A stretch of 64,000 nt of DNA, taken from NCBI GenBank assembly GCA_013368445.1, contig JAACJO010000021.1, positions 1-64,000 on the forward strand. Reading direction: 5' to 3'. Below the pieces are notes generated by a model, which worked only from the letters and a program-made list of their open reading frames with translations, did no database searches and was not told the origin of the DNA. Origin of the DNA: Leucocoprinus leucothites (Eukaryota > Basidiomycota > Agaricomycetes > Agaricales > Agaricaceae). Position numbers and translations under genes: made by a program. The first letter of the stretch is position 1. Every line of letters starts with the position of its first letter. This document shows, piece after piece, positions 22,408-34,519 of the stretch.

Positions 22408-23686
22408 CTAGACTAGGTTCTTACATTTCCGGCACTTGAGTTTCGGCCTTGCTATCTCAGCTTTAATGACATCGTACAACCCCACGTCGAGATCCTCCAA
22501 GTATTCTTCTATTTGGTCATCGGTTGCGTGAGGGTTCTGCTCCGATCGTGCTTCCAAAGCAAGGAGGATGAAACCAGTGCCGGTGAGGTGCCAGTCGCGA
22601 GGGACTTCGTCGTTTCCGCGGCCTTGGATGTAGGGAATCAATTTGATCTGGTCGGTGAGTGGTATTTCAGAGGCTGTGGTGATGGTGGGCGGCTCGAGGA
22701 AGCAGGAGTCGTGGAACCACTTCTCGTATGTATCACAGTAGATTTGGCGGTCGTTCTTGGGGTCGTAAATGTCGTTGTAGTGGTACTTTGACCGTTTAAT
22801 GTTCTAAAGTACACCCAAATAGATTAGATTCCTCGAGGAAGACTGCCAGTGTACTCGCTTTGATCTTCGAAATAGTGATGGTGCTCTTCCTCTTCCGCCG
22901 AGTCCTGTCCATCGTCATCTCAAACCGCGAGAACCAGCTCCCAGCCACTATCTCCTCTTCAATTCCTTTCCTGCCGTCGAAGTGGTACACCTCGTACTTG
23001 TCTACAAAAGATTATTTTCTGCTCAGACACCGGACACTTCGGAGACTTACCCTCAATCGCTTGTATGGAAATGACGCCAAAGCAATTTGACTTGACGAGC
23101 TCTTTCTCACCGAGGCGAGTGACGAAATGTGCCCTGGAAACGTATGTGTGAGCTGCTCTCGAGGGCTGAGAAAATGAACACTTACTTGTTGTACTTCTTA
23201 TTGGTGAACTCGACGTCGACGAAATCATGACATTCATAAAACCATTCGCATCTGATGTAAACCTTGTCAGCGAATTCGCCTGATTTCTCCTTTCCTTCGT
23301 AGAGTCCCGTAACGGTAGCTTTACAGTACGTTTTCGCATGTTCCTTGGTTAGTCCTCGACGTGTTTCCGAAGCGACGACAAAGAGTCTGCGAGAGGTATG
23401 TCAGTTGAACGAGATGTACTAGCAACGAACTGAATTACTTGCATGTCGTCTTCATCTATGGTTCCAACTGTCCGGTATTCCCGTTGGGTAGGAAATATTG
23501 GCTGTGAAGAGAGCTCGTTTTGTTGGCCGGCGTTTTTTGGCTTGACAAGGTTGACTTGATCCAGGGATTCAAACAGCGTCTTTTGATGAGAAAAGATGCC
23601 AGAGCCACCTCCGCGGCCATATGTTGCTGGTTATTGGGCTTTGGGAGCGTGCTTTCAGACAGAGAGGACACAGGCAAGGAGGACAT
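22408..23686 (-). pseudogene. BAH + PHD-like protein, copy with full exon set
   Basis: Exons on the minus strand: 23686-23439, 23386-23186, 23133-23051, 23001-22859 and 22803-22408. From exon 2 onward all phases agree if exon 4 uses a GC donor (GCGAGT). The BAH domain reads EWFYECHDF...EFTNKK, then HFVTRLGEKELVKS, then YEVYHFDG. The PHD-like part has CDTY where copy 1 has CDTC, so a zinc ligand is lost, and the first Cys pair of the gene at 6946 is missing. Exon 1 has lost one A relative to copy 1 (LIKK region) and reads into TAG at 23458-23456, so it does not join exon 2 openly. Probably a pseudogene, unless exon 1 is annotated differently. Confidence 0.65.
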
Positions 23687-24055
23687 GGTGGTAGAGGAAA
23701 GGAAAGGGTTTGTCAGCGGAGGCTTTCGTTTATTGGGGAACCTACTGACTTTCTCATCGTGTAATACATAAGCTTAATTAAAGGATACTCATCCTGCCTT
23801 TTTTCGATCTTCGAGGGGGGGATACCAGTGATGAAGCTATGAGCCAAAAGCTATCTGGGTCCTGGTTGAAAATCTATATGTTGTAGGGTACGTGGGTACG
23901 TGTTGGTGGTAGCGATTAGTGGGCGATGCGAAGGTGAAGTTGGAAGGGGAGGATGAGTGGGTGATAGTCGAAACATGTACTATCGAAAGCAGTTGCTAAG
24001 TACTAACGATCATCTTCAGTTATTTCTGGTGCCTATTTTTTAGAAAAAGAAGGAG
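23687..24055. other. Upstream region of BAH-PHD copy, no gene
   Basis: The first 90 bp upstream of the ATG match the upstream region of the copy at 3050. No gene is seen in the rest. Confidence 0.4.
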
Positions 24056-24059
24056 ATAC

Positions 24060-25028
24060 TGTAGAGATCGGATGTCGCGTGACGTCATATCACCACCGTC
24101 ACACGTCCTCTCTCTACTACTGATTAAGTCTCCTCCCTCTTCGACAACTCCTCGTCTACTAACCGATATCCCACTACCCTGGAAACAAACCGATCGTCAA
24201 ACATATCCGGCAACTATATCAAGACAACCCTGCAGATTCAACACTCAGTAGCCGCCGCTTACAGCCACTATCCCCCTCAACCTTCCCCTTTCCTCTTTCA
24301 ATTCCACATGCCCCTTTCCTCTCTCCATTCTACACTTTCCTTTTATTACTCGCTACGCATATTTCGCATTCGGCATCTCCGCTTCAACGCAACCGAGTTA
24401 GGATCTGTCATCCAACTGACAGAAGTCCGAATATTTAATGTTTGCTTTATATTCCCTTTTCCATTTCTCCTCTCTTTCTCATTCTAAAAATCTAATAAAA
24501 TCGTCACTCGTGCTCCGGCTCAACCGCTATCGTTTCGTCTCATTGCCTAATGTAATAGTGTAGGTCTAAACGGCCACATGGACCCTTCTCTCCACCTACT
24601 TCTCCACCACTAATATTCCTTAGAATTCCCTTTCCCTTACAAAATCTCGACAAATCGTCTCGTAAATTGCTCCTTCCTGCTCTCTATAGTCAGCTGCAGT
24701 ATTGTAGATACTCATAGAACCGTAGCTTTAAATACTGCGATGTATTTCCGTTTTTCTTTAGTGAAATCTACCCCATCTCTCCGACTCAGTTTAGCTCTAA
24801 GTTTGAGCTTCTTAAGCATCGTTCTCACTCAAACCGGCTGCCCTCATCATCGTTTCACTCCTCAGCAACGTCTCACGTCATCGCACGAGCGCTGAGTTAT
24901 TATATCAATTAAAAATCTCATTAAACACATTTATTAATCAAACTATCTATTTGGGTCAGAACCAACGACAGACGGACGCTGTCGTGCTCGTAACTTAAAC
25001 CGCACTCACCTAGTCCACCTTCCCCTCA
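24060..25028 (+). mobile_element. Solo LTR, family A, 969 bp
   Basis: Begins TGTAGAGATCGGA and ends CTTCCCCTCA, giving TG...CA termini. It is flanked by a perfect 4-bp duplication ATAC (24056-24059 and 25029-25032). The copy at 32046-33014 is exactly the same length and very similar throughout. No internal retrotransposon genes lie beside it, so it is a solo LTR left by recombination between two LTRs. A 4-bp duplication occurs in several Gypsy-type elements. Family assignment is open. Confidence 0.9.
24080..24087. promoter_or_regulatory. CRE-type palindrome TGACGTCA in LTR
   Basis: A perfect TGACGTCA lies 20 bp inside the LTR, in the expected U3 region, and is conserved in the second family A copy. 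It matches the ATF/CREB bZIP site. Its use as a promoter element is inferred. Confidence 0.5.
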
Positions 25029-25032
25029 ATAC

Positions 25033-26129
25033 TCACGTTGGCTGTGGGTTGGGCGCTGTCCTGAGTCATGAACGTGTAGCGCTAGTGGTTTGATTTCTTG
25101 TTTGGTCTGTTTGGAGGGTACGGAAAGCGCTTGGACATGTGAGAGAGAGCCACTGCTGCTGGCGCCGTTTATTGCGGCAATTGCGTCGAATGATAAATGT
25201 CTACATCGATCCTCTGGTGTTCCTTCCGTTCAGTCTCGGGGCGCGGTGTGCCCTTCAAGCGAGTACGTGAACAGGGTTGCGACACGGACCGTTCCAAGTC
25301 ATAAACACGTTGAAGCTGGTTCTCTATCTCCAGCAACCCCATATACACGCCTTTATCCCATTCTTAGCGAAAGCGCCTCAGGGGCTGAAAGACACATGCT
25401 AATTTGCTTTGTATTTTTTTGTCATATGCGAAGGTAACCATTCAACCCTCTTTTCAGCAGCACCTTTGAAAACGTTCATTTAATCTGGAAGTGCGTTTGC
25501 CATGCTGCAAGCATACGTAATTTCTCCTTACAGTAGAGCCTGCGTTGTTCCCCGCATGCAGTAAAACTCTGCTTGATCTAATGAGAGATGCATCTACCCG
25601 ATCGATGGAATTTTGGAAGCATAATCGATGGGGATACTGATCATGCGGAGAAGACGGATTGCATACCTAGGAGGGATGCGTGACGCATACATCAACCCTT
25701 GTAATTGTGTGGCATTGTCGTTGGGACCACGCATCACTACGTGCGTGATCCTGGCCCATTTGTCGCTCGTAAAGAATATCCATGGCCTTCTCGGCGTTGC
25801 ATGCTGCGACTGGTTCCTGCGTGTTGATCCTTGGTAAAACCCCTCTTGAGCTTATTTGTTCCGGGGAGCGTAAATCACCCGAACCAAAAAATAAAGCACC
25901 CATAGAATGCGCGGGGAAAGGGAACCGGTGGCAATAAGCAGCCAATTTCCTTGTTCGTGAGGAAGACAGAGAACGCGGGATCAAAACCAATCATCAATAA
26001 ATGCAGCTGATGTCATTGAGGATTGAATCAAGGGTCCCGAGGTTGAGGACCAATTTGGGATGTCTGAAGACCACACCGCTGCACCGAAGTATCTTGTGAA
26101 ATTAAGCAAGTGGAATCCATTCCGTAGTG
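25033..26129. other. No gene seen
   Basis: Frames at 25090-25437 and 25990-25667 lack motifs or paralogues. Unassigned sequence after the solo LTR. Confidence 0.4.
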
Positions 26130-26455
26130 TTTAGAACAATAAACCAAAGTTCTAAACGGTTCTAAAATCGCAAAAACGGAAAACCTGAACATCCCGCTGA
26201 TCATATCGGGTTTTGGATCATCGGAACTCTAAACTTCTCATGCTGCAAGCTTTGATCTGAGAGACGCCTCTCGACCCCCCTCCTGGATTAAAACACCCGT
26301 TCTAAAAAGCAATTTCGTACCCTGAGTAGTCGCGTGGAAGATTCGATTTCCCGAATTAGCAAGGGAACTATCGTATTCCCCGCTTTGTGGTCGCCATCGC
26401 GCTCCTCAACCAGCATGATGGGGATTTGGTCAAACACAACACACTGAGGTTATCC
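26130..26455. repeat. Dispersed repeat, copy 2 (with 18225-18535)
   Basis: Same ordered blocks as the copy at 18225, including the CAACCAGCATGATGGGGATTT end. It carries an extra segment of about 70 bp near the middle. Confidence 0.6.
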
Positions 26456-27022
26456 TTTTGGTGAGTCATTTGACCCTGCGCTTGAATTACGGTTCATACT
26501 ACTCAAGTTTTTCCATCCTATGCGGAGCAACTGCTGCGCCCGTCGTGGTAACATCGTCCTCTTCCTCCTCCTCCCATGCTCTCCGCTGGTGCAGGAACAC
26601 GAACTCCGCCGCCTTCGTCACAATATTCTACCTACAGGACAGAGGTGTCTGCCTACCTCGATACATCGGTGTTTTGAACTGTATGTTTTAGGTAAATGTG
26701 GTGAATTAAATCATTACAGTTTGGAAAACTTGATATATACCGTCGGAGTCTCAAAATCGGGAAGGTTTATGCAACGATCTACATTTATAAAGCCTACGGA
26801 AAGGCATCCAATTATTTTCTTTACCTTGAGCTCAATGTTTCGGACATATTATTTAAAATATAATTACAACAATTCTACAATAAGGTTCTGGGACTCAGGG
26901 TTACTGAAATAGTATCATGATAATCCATCAAAAATCTCTCCAGATTTTTGAGTTTGCAGTTAAGAGAAATTATTAGTTATAATTCAGGATTTCCTGGTGT
27001 ATTATTGATTCAGAGCTGCGGT
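26456..27022. other. No gene seen
   Basis: Overlapping short frames without motifs, AT-rich towards the end. Confidence 0.35.
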
Positions 27023-27775
27023 GCTTTGAAATACTCAGAGAAAAGGCGCGGGGCACCTGGCGGTGGGATGGTTCTAGTGCGAGAAACCACATTATCAGTT
27101 AGAGCCCTGCTCGAACCCTACTTGAACCCTGCTCGATCCAACGTTCGAAAGCTGATGAATACTCTTACCTCAAGACCCCTCCCCTGCCTCCTCATCCATA
27201 AAATGGCATAATTTAAGAGGAAAAAATTTACCTTACACTCATTCACGTGAGAAAAAAAGTGGATATATATATGTATTCCGTGTTTTATTCATCGCCTCCA
27301 CCCGGAGACGGAGAGGGAGTTCTTGGAGACCTATTGCTCCACTGTAAAAATGGGGATCACCTTATAGCACAATATATCTCCAATAAACATATAAAGGAAT
27401 CCTTGGACAATTTCGACGGAGATCTCTTTCTAAACACGTCCGGGGAATGGCGAAGGGGAACCGGAAGTTGTACCCCCGTAAATAAAATAAATTCTTAATG
27501 CGAGGGCGAAAGAATCCAACAGTTTCCTGAATTAAAAACTAAAATAGGACGTCTTCGAGGGTATATGTAGAATTAGAAGAGGAACGGAATTCAACCAAGC
27601 GAGATATAAAGAGACAAATGAGCATCAATTTTTAAAAAAAGTAGGGGGGATTTGTGAATGGAGAACGACGACAATACGGCTGGACACTGCCGTTTCTCCG
27701 ATTTTGAGCCTGAAATAAGACACAGAGTTCCTGATTTCCTAGTCCTGTTACTGGTCTTGACAGAGATGGACACCC
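27023..27775 (+). pseudogene. JmjC repeat unit, internally deleted copy
   Basis: Both flanks of the JmjC unit are present: ACTCAGAGAAAAGGCGCG and GTTCTAGTGCGA, three 11-bp units (27108-27140), and at the other end GAGTTCCTGATTTC near 27727. Between them only the N-terminal part of the coding region survives (27247-27460, with PPGDGEGVLGDLLLHCKNGD). The start ATG of the other copies reads ATT here and the whole JmjC domain is gone. The CACGTG core is degenerate. This has the architecture of an internal deletion derivative. Confidence 0.7.
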
Positions 27776-29361
27776 ATGGGTGGATTTTATTCCGAACGAG
27801 GTTATTTTTTAACGTCCGGATCTGTATACTCCGCGGTCGTGGTATCCAGAAACAACGAAGAAAGCCTATGCTTCTACCGCGGCGCAGAATTGATGCTTTA
27901 AATTTAAATCTTGCTATACGGCGGTTGACGTATTGCAAGTATGCAATATACAAAATATTCCGCGTAACCTGACGGGAAATGTAAATGCGAAGTGGGAAAC
28001 GAAAATTCTTTTGTACAGAATTACCGTCATAATTTGGTTTAAAAAAGAACCTATTACGAGTTATATCTGATCCTAATACATCCTGTTAGTGATCCAGATC
28101 CTCATCCGGAAATCAGTCCTTGAGTTAGGAGCCTATCAGGCCCGCTATGTTATCGCAGCATTTCCCTGTGGGAAGATATAGCACCATGGATAACCTCTAA
28201 CAGTTTCACGATGCTCGAACCTGACGTTATCTCCTGCGTTTGAACTCTTGTAGCACATCTTTGAAACGATAGTCCCTGCACATACCACCTCTATGTATAT
28301 GCGCAGTTTACCTCGTTATATGTGAGAATTAAAGATGTCATGAAATAGGTTTATAATCTAGCCGTGTGGATCAGATCAACTGGTAAAGTTTGGGGTTTGC
28401 GGCTGTCAGAACTTCCGCTGGGATTCATGGCTGTTGAAGCCATTTACGTCACGTGTGGCCTGCACGAAAGTCATCATATGCAGCACAGCAAATATAATTA
28501 TTCTACAGATACGAGACATAGAAATAGCACAGGCGAGATAATTATACTACAGATAAGAGACGTAGAAAGACGAAACAAAAAGGGCGTCGGAGTGGGAAAT
28601 CATATCTGTCCAGCGTCTGAAAACTCGCGGAGCTCAACGCTGCTGCTGTTCTCCCGTAAACGGAAAATTCTCTGGTCAATGAAGTAAACGACGTTAGGAA
28701 AAAATAAATAAAGACAGAGAGCTAACCGCTCACCTGGATGTCATCGTGTCGATGGTCACAGTGAAAGACTCAGTCACCGAGACGCGTGTTCTGATACCGG
28801 CCCTAGTAAACTTTTTAACCCATGACAACATCCTCCTGCCCATCCGTGCCGCTTTTCGGGGCCTGCGAAATCTCGTCTCTCCCAGTGGCGGCTGAGTTGT
28901 TCTGAGACTGTCAACTGGTAGTAGTTGGATTTTAAGCAAGAAATAGCTCACAATCTGCACCTAATGGCTTCTCTGAGATGGCGCAATACCCTTGGGATCA
29001 TCGTCTAGTGGATGTTGGAACGATGCTTGTGAATCACCGCGCATAATCGCATTATCCCCAAAACTGTACACAAATGAGTACGTACAAGTCAACGCTGCAT
29101 CCATGAGACCTTGAGGGCGCTTATTTTGATGAGCCCCAACCGGACACTTAATTTCATTAGTGGGTGCACTATCCCTGACTCAGGAATTATGCGACCGCGA
29201 CTCCGGATCTTTTCGATTCAGGGAATTTACTCGAACTTGCATGCCTTTGCGAGGCTATCAGCGCCGTTTCAACGCTCTTCATCCTATTGTTCTCGGCCTC
29301 TGCGGCCGCTGACCCGCTTCACGCTCTTTCCACCGCACACCTCCTACCAGTGTAATGGAGC
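27776..29361. other. No gene; short direct repeat at 28.49-28.57 kb
   Basis: No supported gene. Near 28494-28570 a unit of about 48 bp (ATAATTAT.CTACAGATA.GAGAC.TAGAAA) is repeated twice in tandem. Nothing else was recognised. Confidence 0.4.
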
Positions 29362-29827
29362 ATGCACCTCGACCTCGTGCAAATCACGGCAATGCTACTA
29401 GAGGCCATACCATCCTTACCACATCATCATGCTGACCACGCCACCAGCAAACATGCTGAGGACACAGGCCGTCAATCCAAGTACGATATCCTCTCTGAAC
29501 TGGGAGAGGGTAAGCTTCCCAATCGCGCTGCACTCTTCAATCACTCCCCAAAATATCAGCTCATCATCCTTGAAAATGTGTGGGCAAGGGACCTCAGTCG
29601 CCCCACAAATATTTTTCAGAGGCGTACCTTTTGGGAACTGCCTGAGCGATATTTTGGTCCATGGTGCTTCACCTCAGTCACGGAACGATCATCAGTCGCC
29701 CTGTGCACCTTACAAAACTCAGTTCACTTTGGTATACCTTGTGGTGGTCGCTGATATACTGCGCCGCCGGATAATCCTATCAGACGGTGACTTCGTCTGT
29801 ATAGAACTCAAAATGAAGCCCTTATAA
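29362..29827 (+). CDS. Hypothetical frames, unidentified
   Basis: Two overlapping plus-strand frames of about 130 codons (29362-29754 and 29429-29827) look protein-like in places (LIILENVWARDLSRP; GDFVCIELKMKPL) and might be parts of one frameshifted exon. No known domain or second copy. Confidence 0.2.
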
Positions 29828-29837
29828 AACGCTTTCT

Positions 29838-30425
29838 AACGCACCAAGCTTCGAAAAAATTGGTGAAGACCTTGATTTTTAATGGGATAAATTTCATTAA
29901 TCCTACCCCAAACAAACGGAGGAGAACGTAGATGACCACACGTGAGGCCACCGCCGACAAATCCCCGAGCTATGGCCCACACTCGACACCATCAATGGCC
30001 CTCGCGCAGGCCACATTGACCGTCGTGGTCACAACCGCTGACCAATCATTGGCCATCCATGGCCATTCCCAGCACCATTCCCTCTAGGTCATCAACCACC
30101 ACGAGGGTCACCAAGTCACCCAGGCCATCGCTCGAGGCCACCATCCGCGTCCCTCCCACAGATTGCGGCCACCGATGGCCATCCTAGCGCACCACTCGTG
30201 CCATCCCGTGTCGCCCTGCGTCCTCTGTGCCATCGCTAACCATCCCACGACCACACAACGACCACCCACCCACCCCCTCGGCGTACCATCCACGACCATC
30301 TCCGATGGATTTTGGCCATTCCGGGTACCCCGCGCTCCCGCAAGCCATCTCTTGTCTATTATGACCATCACCCCCGACGATCGCCCTCCCTCCGCCGTCC
30401 CATCCTGGCCATCCCACCAGCTAGT
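29838..30425 (+). repeat. GGCCATC-rich dispersed repeat, copy 1
   Basis: A leader shared with 35755-36250 and the inverted copy at 39570-39965 (GGGATAAA..TTTA...CCAAA, then GGAGGAGAACGTAGATGACC) is followed by about 450 bp packed with GGCCATC and CCATGGCC-type words. The reading frames over it follow the repeat composition and are not genes. Confidence 0.65.
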
Positions 30426-32041
30426 GTCGTTTTATTCTTCTGAAACATACGTATTGGCTTCCATCCATGGATCACCGCCGGTTTCACATGGTGTGTACAA
30501 CAATTGTCAGAACCAGTTCGGGCTGAGCGGGAACCAACAGCGACATCAGTGATAACACGGCAAGCCCAAGAGGCGCCTAAATCAGGGATAGATCACCGGG
30601 AAAGTATGACACAATTAGATTATATTAGTGCTGTATTAGATATCCGAGCATTCCGTCCAAGTAGAAAGTTATGTCAGAAAGCATCTTGGTCAATAATAGC
30701 AGAGCAGTTTTGTACCGGTGTTGAGAATAAAGAAAAAATTGAATTCAAATGAATTGTAGTCTAAGTAACTAGGACCTGATGGGTTGAGTTCGTCGATGGA
30801 AGACCCAGCTGACAACCGTCTCATTGACCAACTTCAATAGATAAGCTGAACTGTCCACCGCTGAGTATTCTGCGATCATCTTGATTTCATGCTTATTGCA
30901 CTGGGAAAGCTTGTCTGAGCATGATAAACCAGCGAATAGGGCTCAAGAGTAGCGCAGTGGATACACAAATGAGTAGCAACCGGAAATCTGCTGCCTGCTG
31001 CCTCCTTCTAAACCCCGAAATTCAGTAAATAATCATTTGGCAATGTTTGTTTGTTTTTTATGTAATTCTCGGAATCGTTCACCTTGCCCTCCATTGAACC
31101 AATAACATTATTTATAAACAGTGCGAAGAGACAACCTCAAGCCTCATGCTAACACTCAACTCAAATATGGCTGTCGATTGAATTTAGCGTTTGGTCCTCA
31201 GCAACCATTATTGATACATTGAAATGCATTCACCGTGAACACGCGCCATCATGTCCTAGATATAATTTGGTGCTTCAGGACTCCAGGCCTCAGGGACAGG
31301 CGGTTGTTTTGGGCGAAAGATGTCTCTCAATGTGAAGTGTTGGGGGAATAATCCTGCTCTTTCTCCATCACGTCAAAAGATTATCCTTATCATTCCGACC
31401 TGGAAGAATAATGATCTCAGTCGTCATATTAAAGGTTAAGCGAGGGTAGAAGGATAAGAACAGTTGCTTGCGTGTCCAATCTTCTTACAAATACCAGGCA
31501 TGTGTGATCTGGGCCGGTGTTAGGACATCTTTTTGTCTTACTACGTCGTGAAGAGATGAGAAACGGGTTAAAGACAAAATAAAATGCGAGAGCGACCGTA
31601 CCCAACAGTCTCTGGGCTTCAAGACCAACCCATGATGTCGACGAAGTGATTAGCGAGGGATCGAGATGTAAAGTAAGCGGCGAGAGCGATGAGAGAAGAA
31701 AGAGAGAAAATGAGTAGAAAAGATAAAGAAATTTCTTAGAGACTTGGGATCTTCGAGAACAGGAGGAAAACGGGGTCTAGAATTCACTAAAGGTAGACTA
31801 ACGCGGTACAGTTTATATACGGACGATGTCTAAAAATTTTTATGACACAAAATTTCGTATGAAGGAGAAAAGTAAGACATCAGTAAATTAGTGTCGAAAT
31901 TTGTTCAGTAATTTAATATTAAGAGGCATAATGAAATGTAAAACCGAAGAGATGACATAAGGAGAGATTGTATGAATAATTATAATGCAAAACTTTAACA
32001 AAATTTCTATGAAAGCAAAAAAAAAAAAAATCAAGGAGAAA
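30426..32041. other. No gene seen
   Basis: AT-rich with many stops in all frames over 1.6 kb. Only a short frame at 30504-30752 is present, without motifs. Confidence 0.45.
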
Positions 32042-32045
32042 GGTT

Positions 32046-33014
32046 TGTAGAGATCGGACGTCGCGTGACGTCATATCACCACCGTCACGCGTCCTCTCTC
32101 TACTACTGATTAAGTCCCCTCCCTCTTCCACAACTCCCTGTGTACTAACAGACATCCCACTACCCTGGCAACGCACCAATCATCAATCATAGCCGACTAC
32201 TATATCAAGACGCCCCTGCACAGTCCTCGCTCAGTAGCCGCCGCTTACAGTAACTATCCCCCTCAACTTTCCCCTTTCCTCTTTCAATTCCACATGCCCC
32301 TTTCCTCTCTCCATTCTACACTTTCCTTTTATTACTCGCTACGCATATTTCGCACTCGGCACCAACGCCTCAACGCAACCGAGTTAGGACTTGTCATCCA
32401 ACTGACCAAAGTCCGAACATTTAATGTTTGTTTTATATTTCCTTCTCCATTTCTCCTCTCTTTCCCCTTCTAAAAATCTAATAAAATCGTCATTCATGCT
32501 CCGGCTCAACCGCTATCGTTTCTTCTCGTCTCCCAATGTAGTAGTGTAGGTCTAAACGGCCACATGGACCCCTCTCTCCACCTACTTCTCCACCACTAAT
32601 ATTCATTAGAATTATCTTTCCCTTTCAAAAACTTGACAAAATGTCTCGTAAACTGCTCCGTCCTGCTCCTTCTAGTCTCCTTCAGCATTGTAGATGCTCA
32701 TAGAACCGTAGCTTTAAATACTGCGATGTATTTCCCTTTTTTCTTCAGTGAAATCTACCCCATCTTCTCGACTCAGTTTAGCTCTAAGTTTGATCTTCTT
32801 AAACATCGTTCTCACTCAAACCGACCGCCCTCATCATTGTTTCACTCCTCAGCAACATCTCACCTCGTCGCACAAGCGTTGAGTTATCATTTCGATTAAA
32901 ATCTCATTAAAATAAATAAATAATCAGACTATCTACTTGGGTCAGAACCAACGACAGACAAACGCCGTCGTGCTCGCAAACACATCCGCACTCACCTAGT
33001 CCACCTTCCCTTCA
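32046..33014 (+). mobile_element. Solo LTR, family A, 969 bp
   Basis: Second full-length family A LTR, starting TGTAGAGATCGGACG and ending CTTCCCTTCA. It is bordered by a perfect 4-bp duplication GGTT (32042-32045 and 33015-33018). Identical in length to the copy at 24060 and colinear, with scattered substitutions. No retrotransposon body adjoins it. Confidence 0.9.
32066..32073. promoter_or_regulatory. CRE-type palindrome TGACGTCA in LTR
   Basis: Same perfect palindrome at the same LTR position as in 24080-24087. The conserved context (GCGTGACGTCATATCACC) suggests a functional promoter element of the retrotransposon. Confidence 0.5.
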
Positions 33015-33018
33015 GGTT

Positions 33019-33375
33019 GAAGAGATATTAAAGAGGATTATACCCTAATATGTCCAGTGCCGAGGTATCAGCTTCCCGGTAAGTGCCCACCGGCGTCATT
33101 TCCGAGATGCTGCATGAGTCAGAGTGCTCGGTGTGTCGGGGATTGGAAGGTAGAGGGGAATTGGTGGAGTACTGTAATGGGCGCTCCGGTGTGATTACTT
33201 GATCCGGTGATTGATAGTGGGAGATGTCATCGGATGCGAAGTTCACGAGTAGCCCGTGACATATCTCCACACTCGGATGATGTAATAATTAGCGCCTTGG
33301 ATTGCCAGCGTGGACCAAACACTTGACAAGAACTGCGAAATCGACCACGCATCTTTTTCCTAAGTTACATTGCCA
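33019..33375. other. Short unassigned stretch upstream of the coiled-coil frame
   Basis: No gene seen. Probably includes the promoter of the frame starting at 33376. Confidence 0.35.
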
Positions 33376-33908
33376 TGCCCTCAGATACATTCGTCATTCC
33401 TTCCAACGGAATTGGAATTCCTCTACCTCCACTAGCTCAACATCCTCCTTCCGCTGCTGACGTTGCTCAAGCTGGACGGTACCTGGATGACCTCCGGTCA
33501 GGTAACCGTCTCCCATGCATTTTCGTTTGAATTTGGTAGGCTCATCCATACCCACAGCACAAAAAATAAAATTGCCTGTCACAGATGAAAAAATTGGGGA
33601 GGGACGAGTTGCACGTCGCGTCCACCGCTCTTCAGGAGATCAAAGAAACGACGACGCGAACCGCTGCCTCTCTGGAAGGTTATGTTCAAACCATCACTCC
33701 CAGCATCACTTCTCTGACCGGCACGATTGAACGCCTTGAAGCTCGCATGAGCACTCGCATGGAACGCATGGGGAGGCTCTTGGATGGCATGGAGAGGCAT
33801 ATTGGAGGCATTGAGGGACGCCTTGAGGGTGTTGAGAGGCACGTAGGGAATATTGACGGCGTCCTGAAAGGGATGAAGCAAGACAATTTGAGGAGGGTGA
33901 TCCTCTAG
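33376..33908 (+). CDS. Small coiled-coil protein
   Basis: A first frame starts at ATG 33376 (MPSDTFVIPSNGIG) and is followed by an intron-like stretch ending ACAG at 33584. The frame 33585-33908 encodes heptad-like repeats (RLDGMERHIGGIEG-type spacing of hydrophobic residues), strongly suggesting a coiled coil. The exact donor is uncertain: the best-looking donor gives a different phase. No enzyme domain. Short coiled-coil frames of this kind can be host genes or pieces of mobile-element structural proteins. Confidence 0.45.
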
Positions 33909-34519
33909 TATAACGACAAGGTCCAGCCGAGTGAGCCGTTATGCAACCCACAGCACGCACCCAACTGGATAGAGTTCATGCAAAAGCTAACAAAACAGGC
34001 CGTGGTGTTACTTGACCGTGAGTTGACTGAATTTGTTCAACAGAGCATTGAAATGATCCTTGTCTCTTAAATAACATTTGTGACACATATGAAGCGCTCC
34101 TTCACCTTCAACCGCTGATACCAAGGCCGACTCTGAAGGTGGGCAGGTATTGGACTCCCTGCCATGTTGGGATAGTGGCTCCACCCTTTCAAGACCCAAA
34201 TAACAACTAGAGGCCGCGGTTTCCACCCAGTATCATTCTTGACACGGCAACCAAAACATAACGTTCTCTTCACCTCTGTATTTTACATCTCGTTACGATA
34301 TGCACACGAGAATGTTCTATCTATGCTTGTGCACCAGTCCCCTGTGTTGGTGCTGGAGCCTTCACGAGCCATCTACCCCTCATGGTCATAAAATAATAGA
34401 CCTTGAGAACAAAGAGGATCAATAACGCACTTATTCCTTGCAATTTCGCCGAATTTTTTATTAAACGCCAATTCAATTCATCCATAACGCAGAATAAGGG
34501 CTGGCTAGCGGCTGTACCA
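33909..34519. other. No gene seen
   Basis: Only short minus-strand frames without motifs. Confidence 0.35.

Noticed and set aside
30108..30552. Overlapping frames of 77-129 codons in the GGCCATC-rich repeat
   Set aside because: Open frames arise from the repeat composition. They do not agree between repeat copies.
32046..33014. LTR pair 24060/32046 as the ends of one full retrotransposon
   Set aside because: Each LTR has its own distinct 4-bp duplication (ATAC and GGTT), and the 7 kb between them encodes no gag, protease, reverse transcriptase or integrase. They are two independent solo LTRs.
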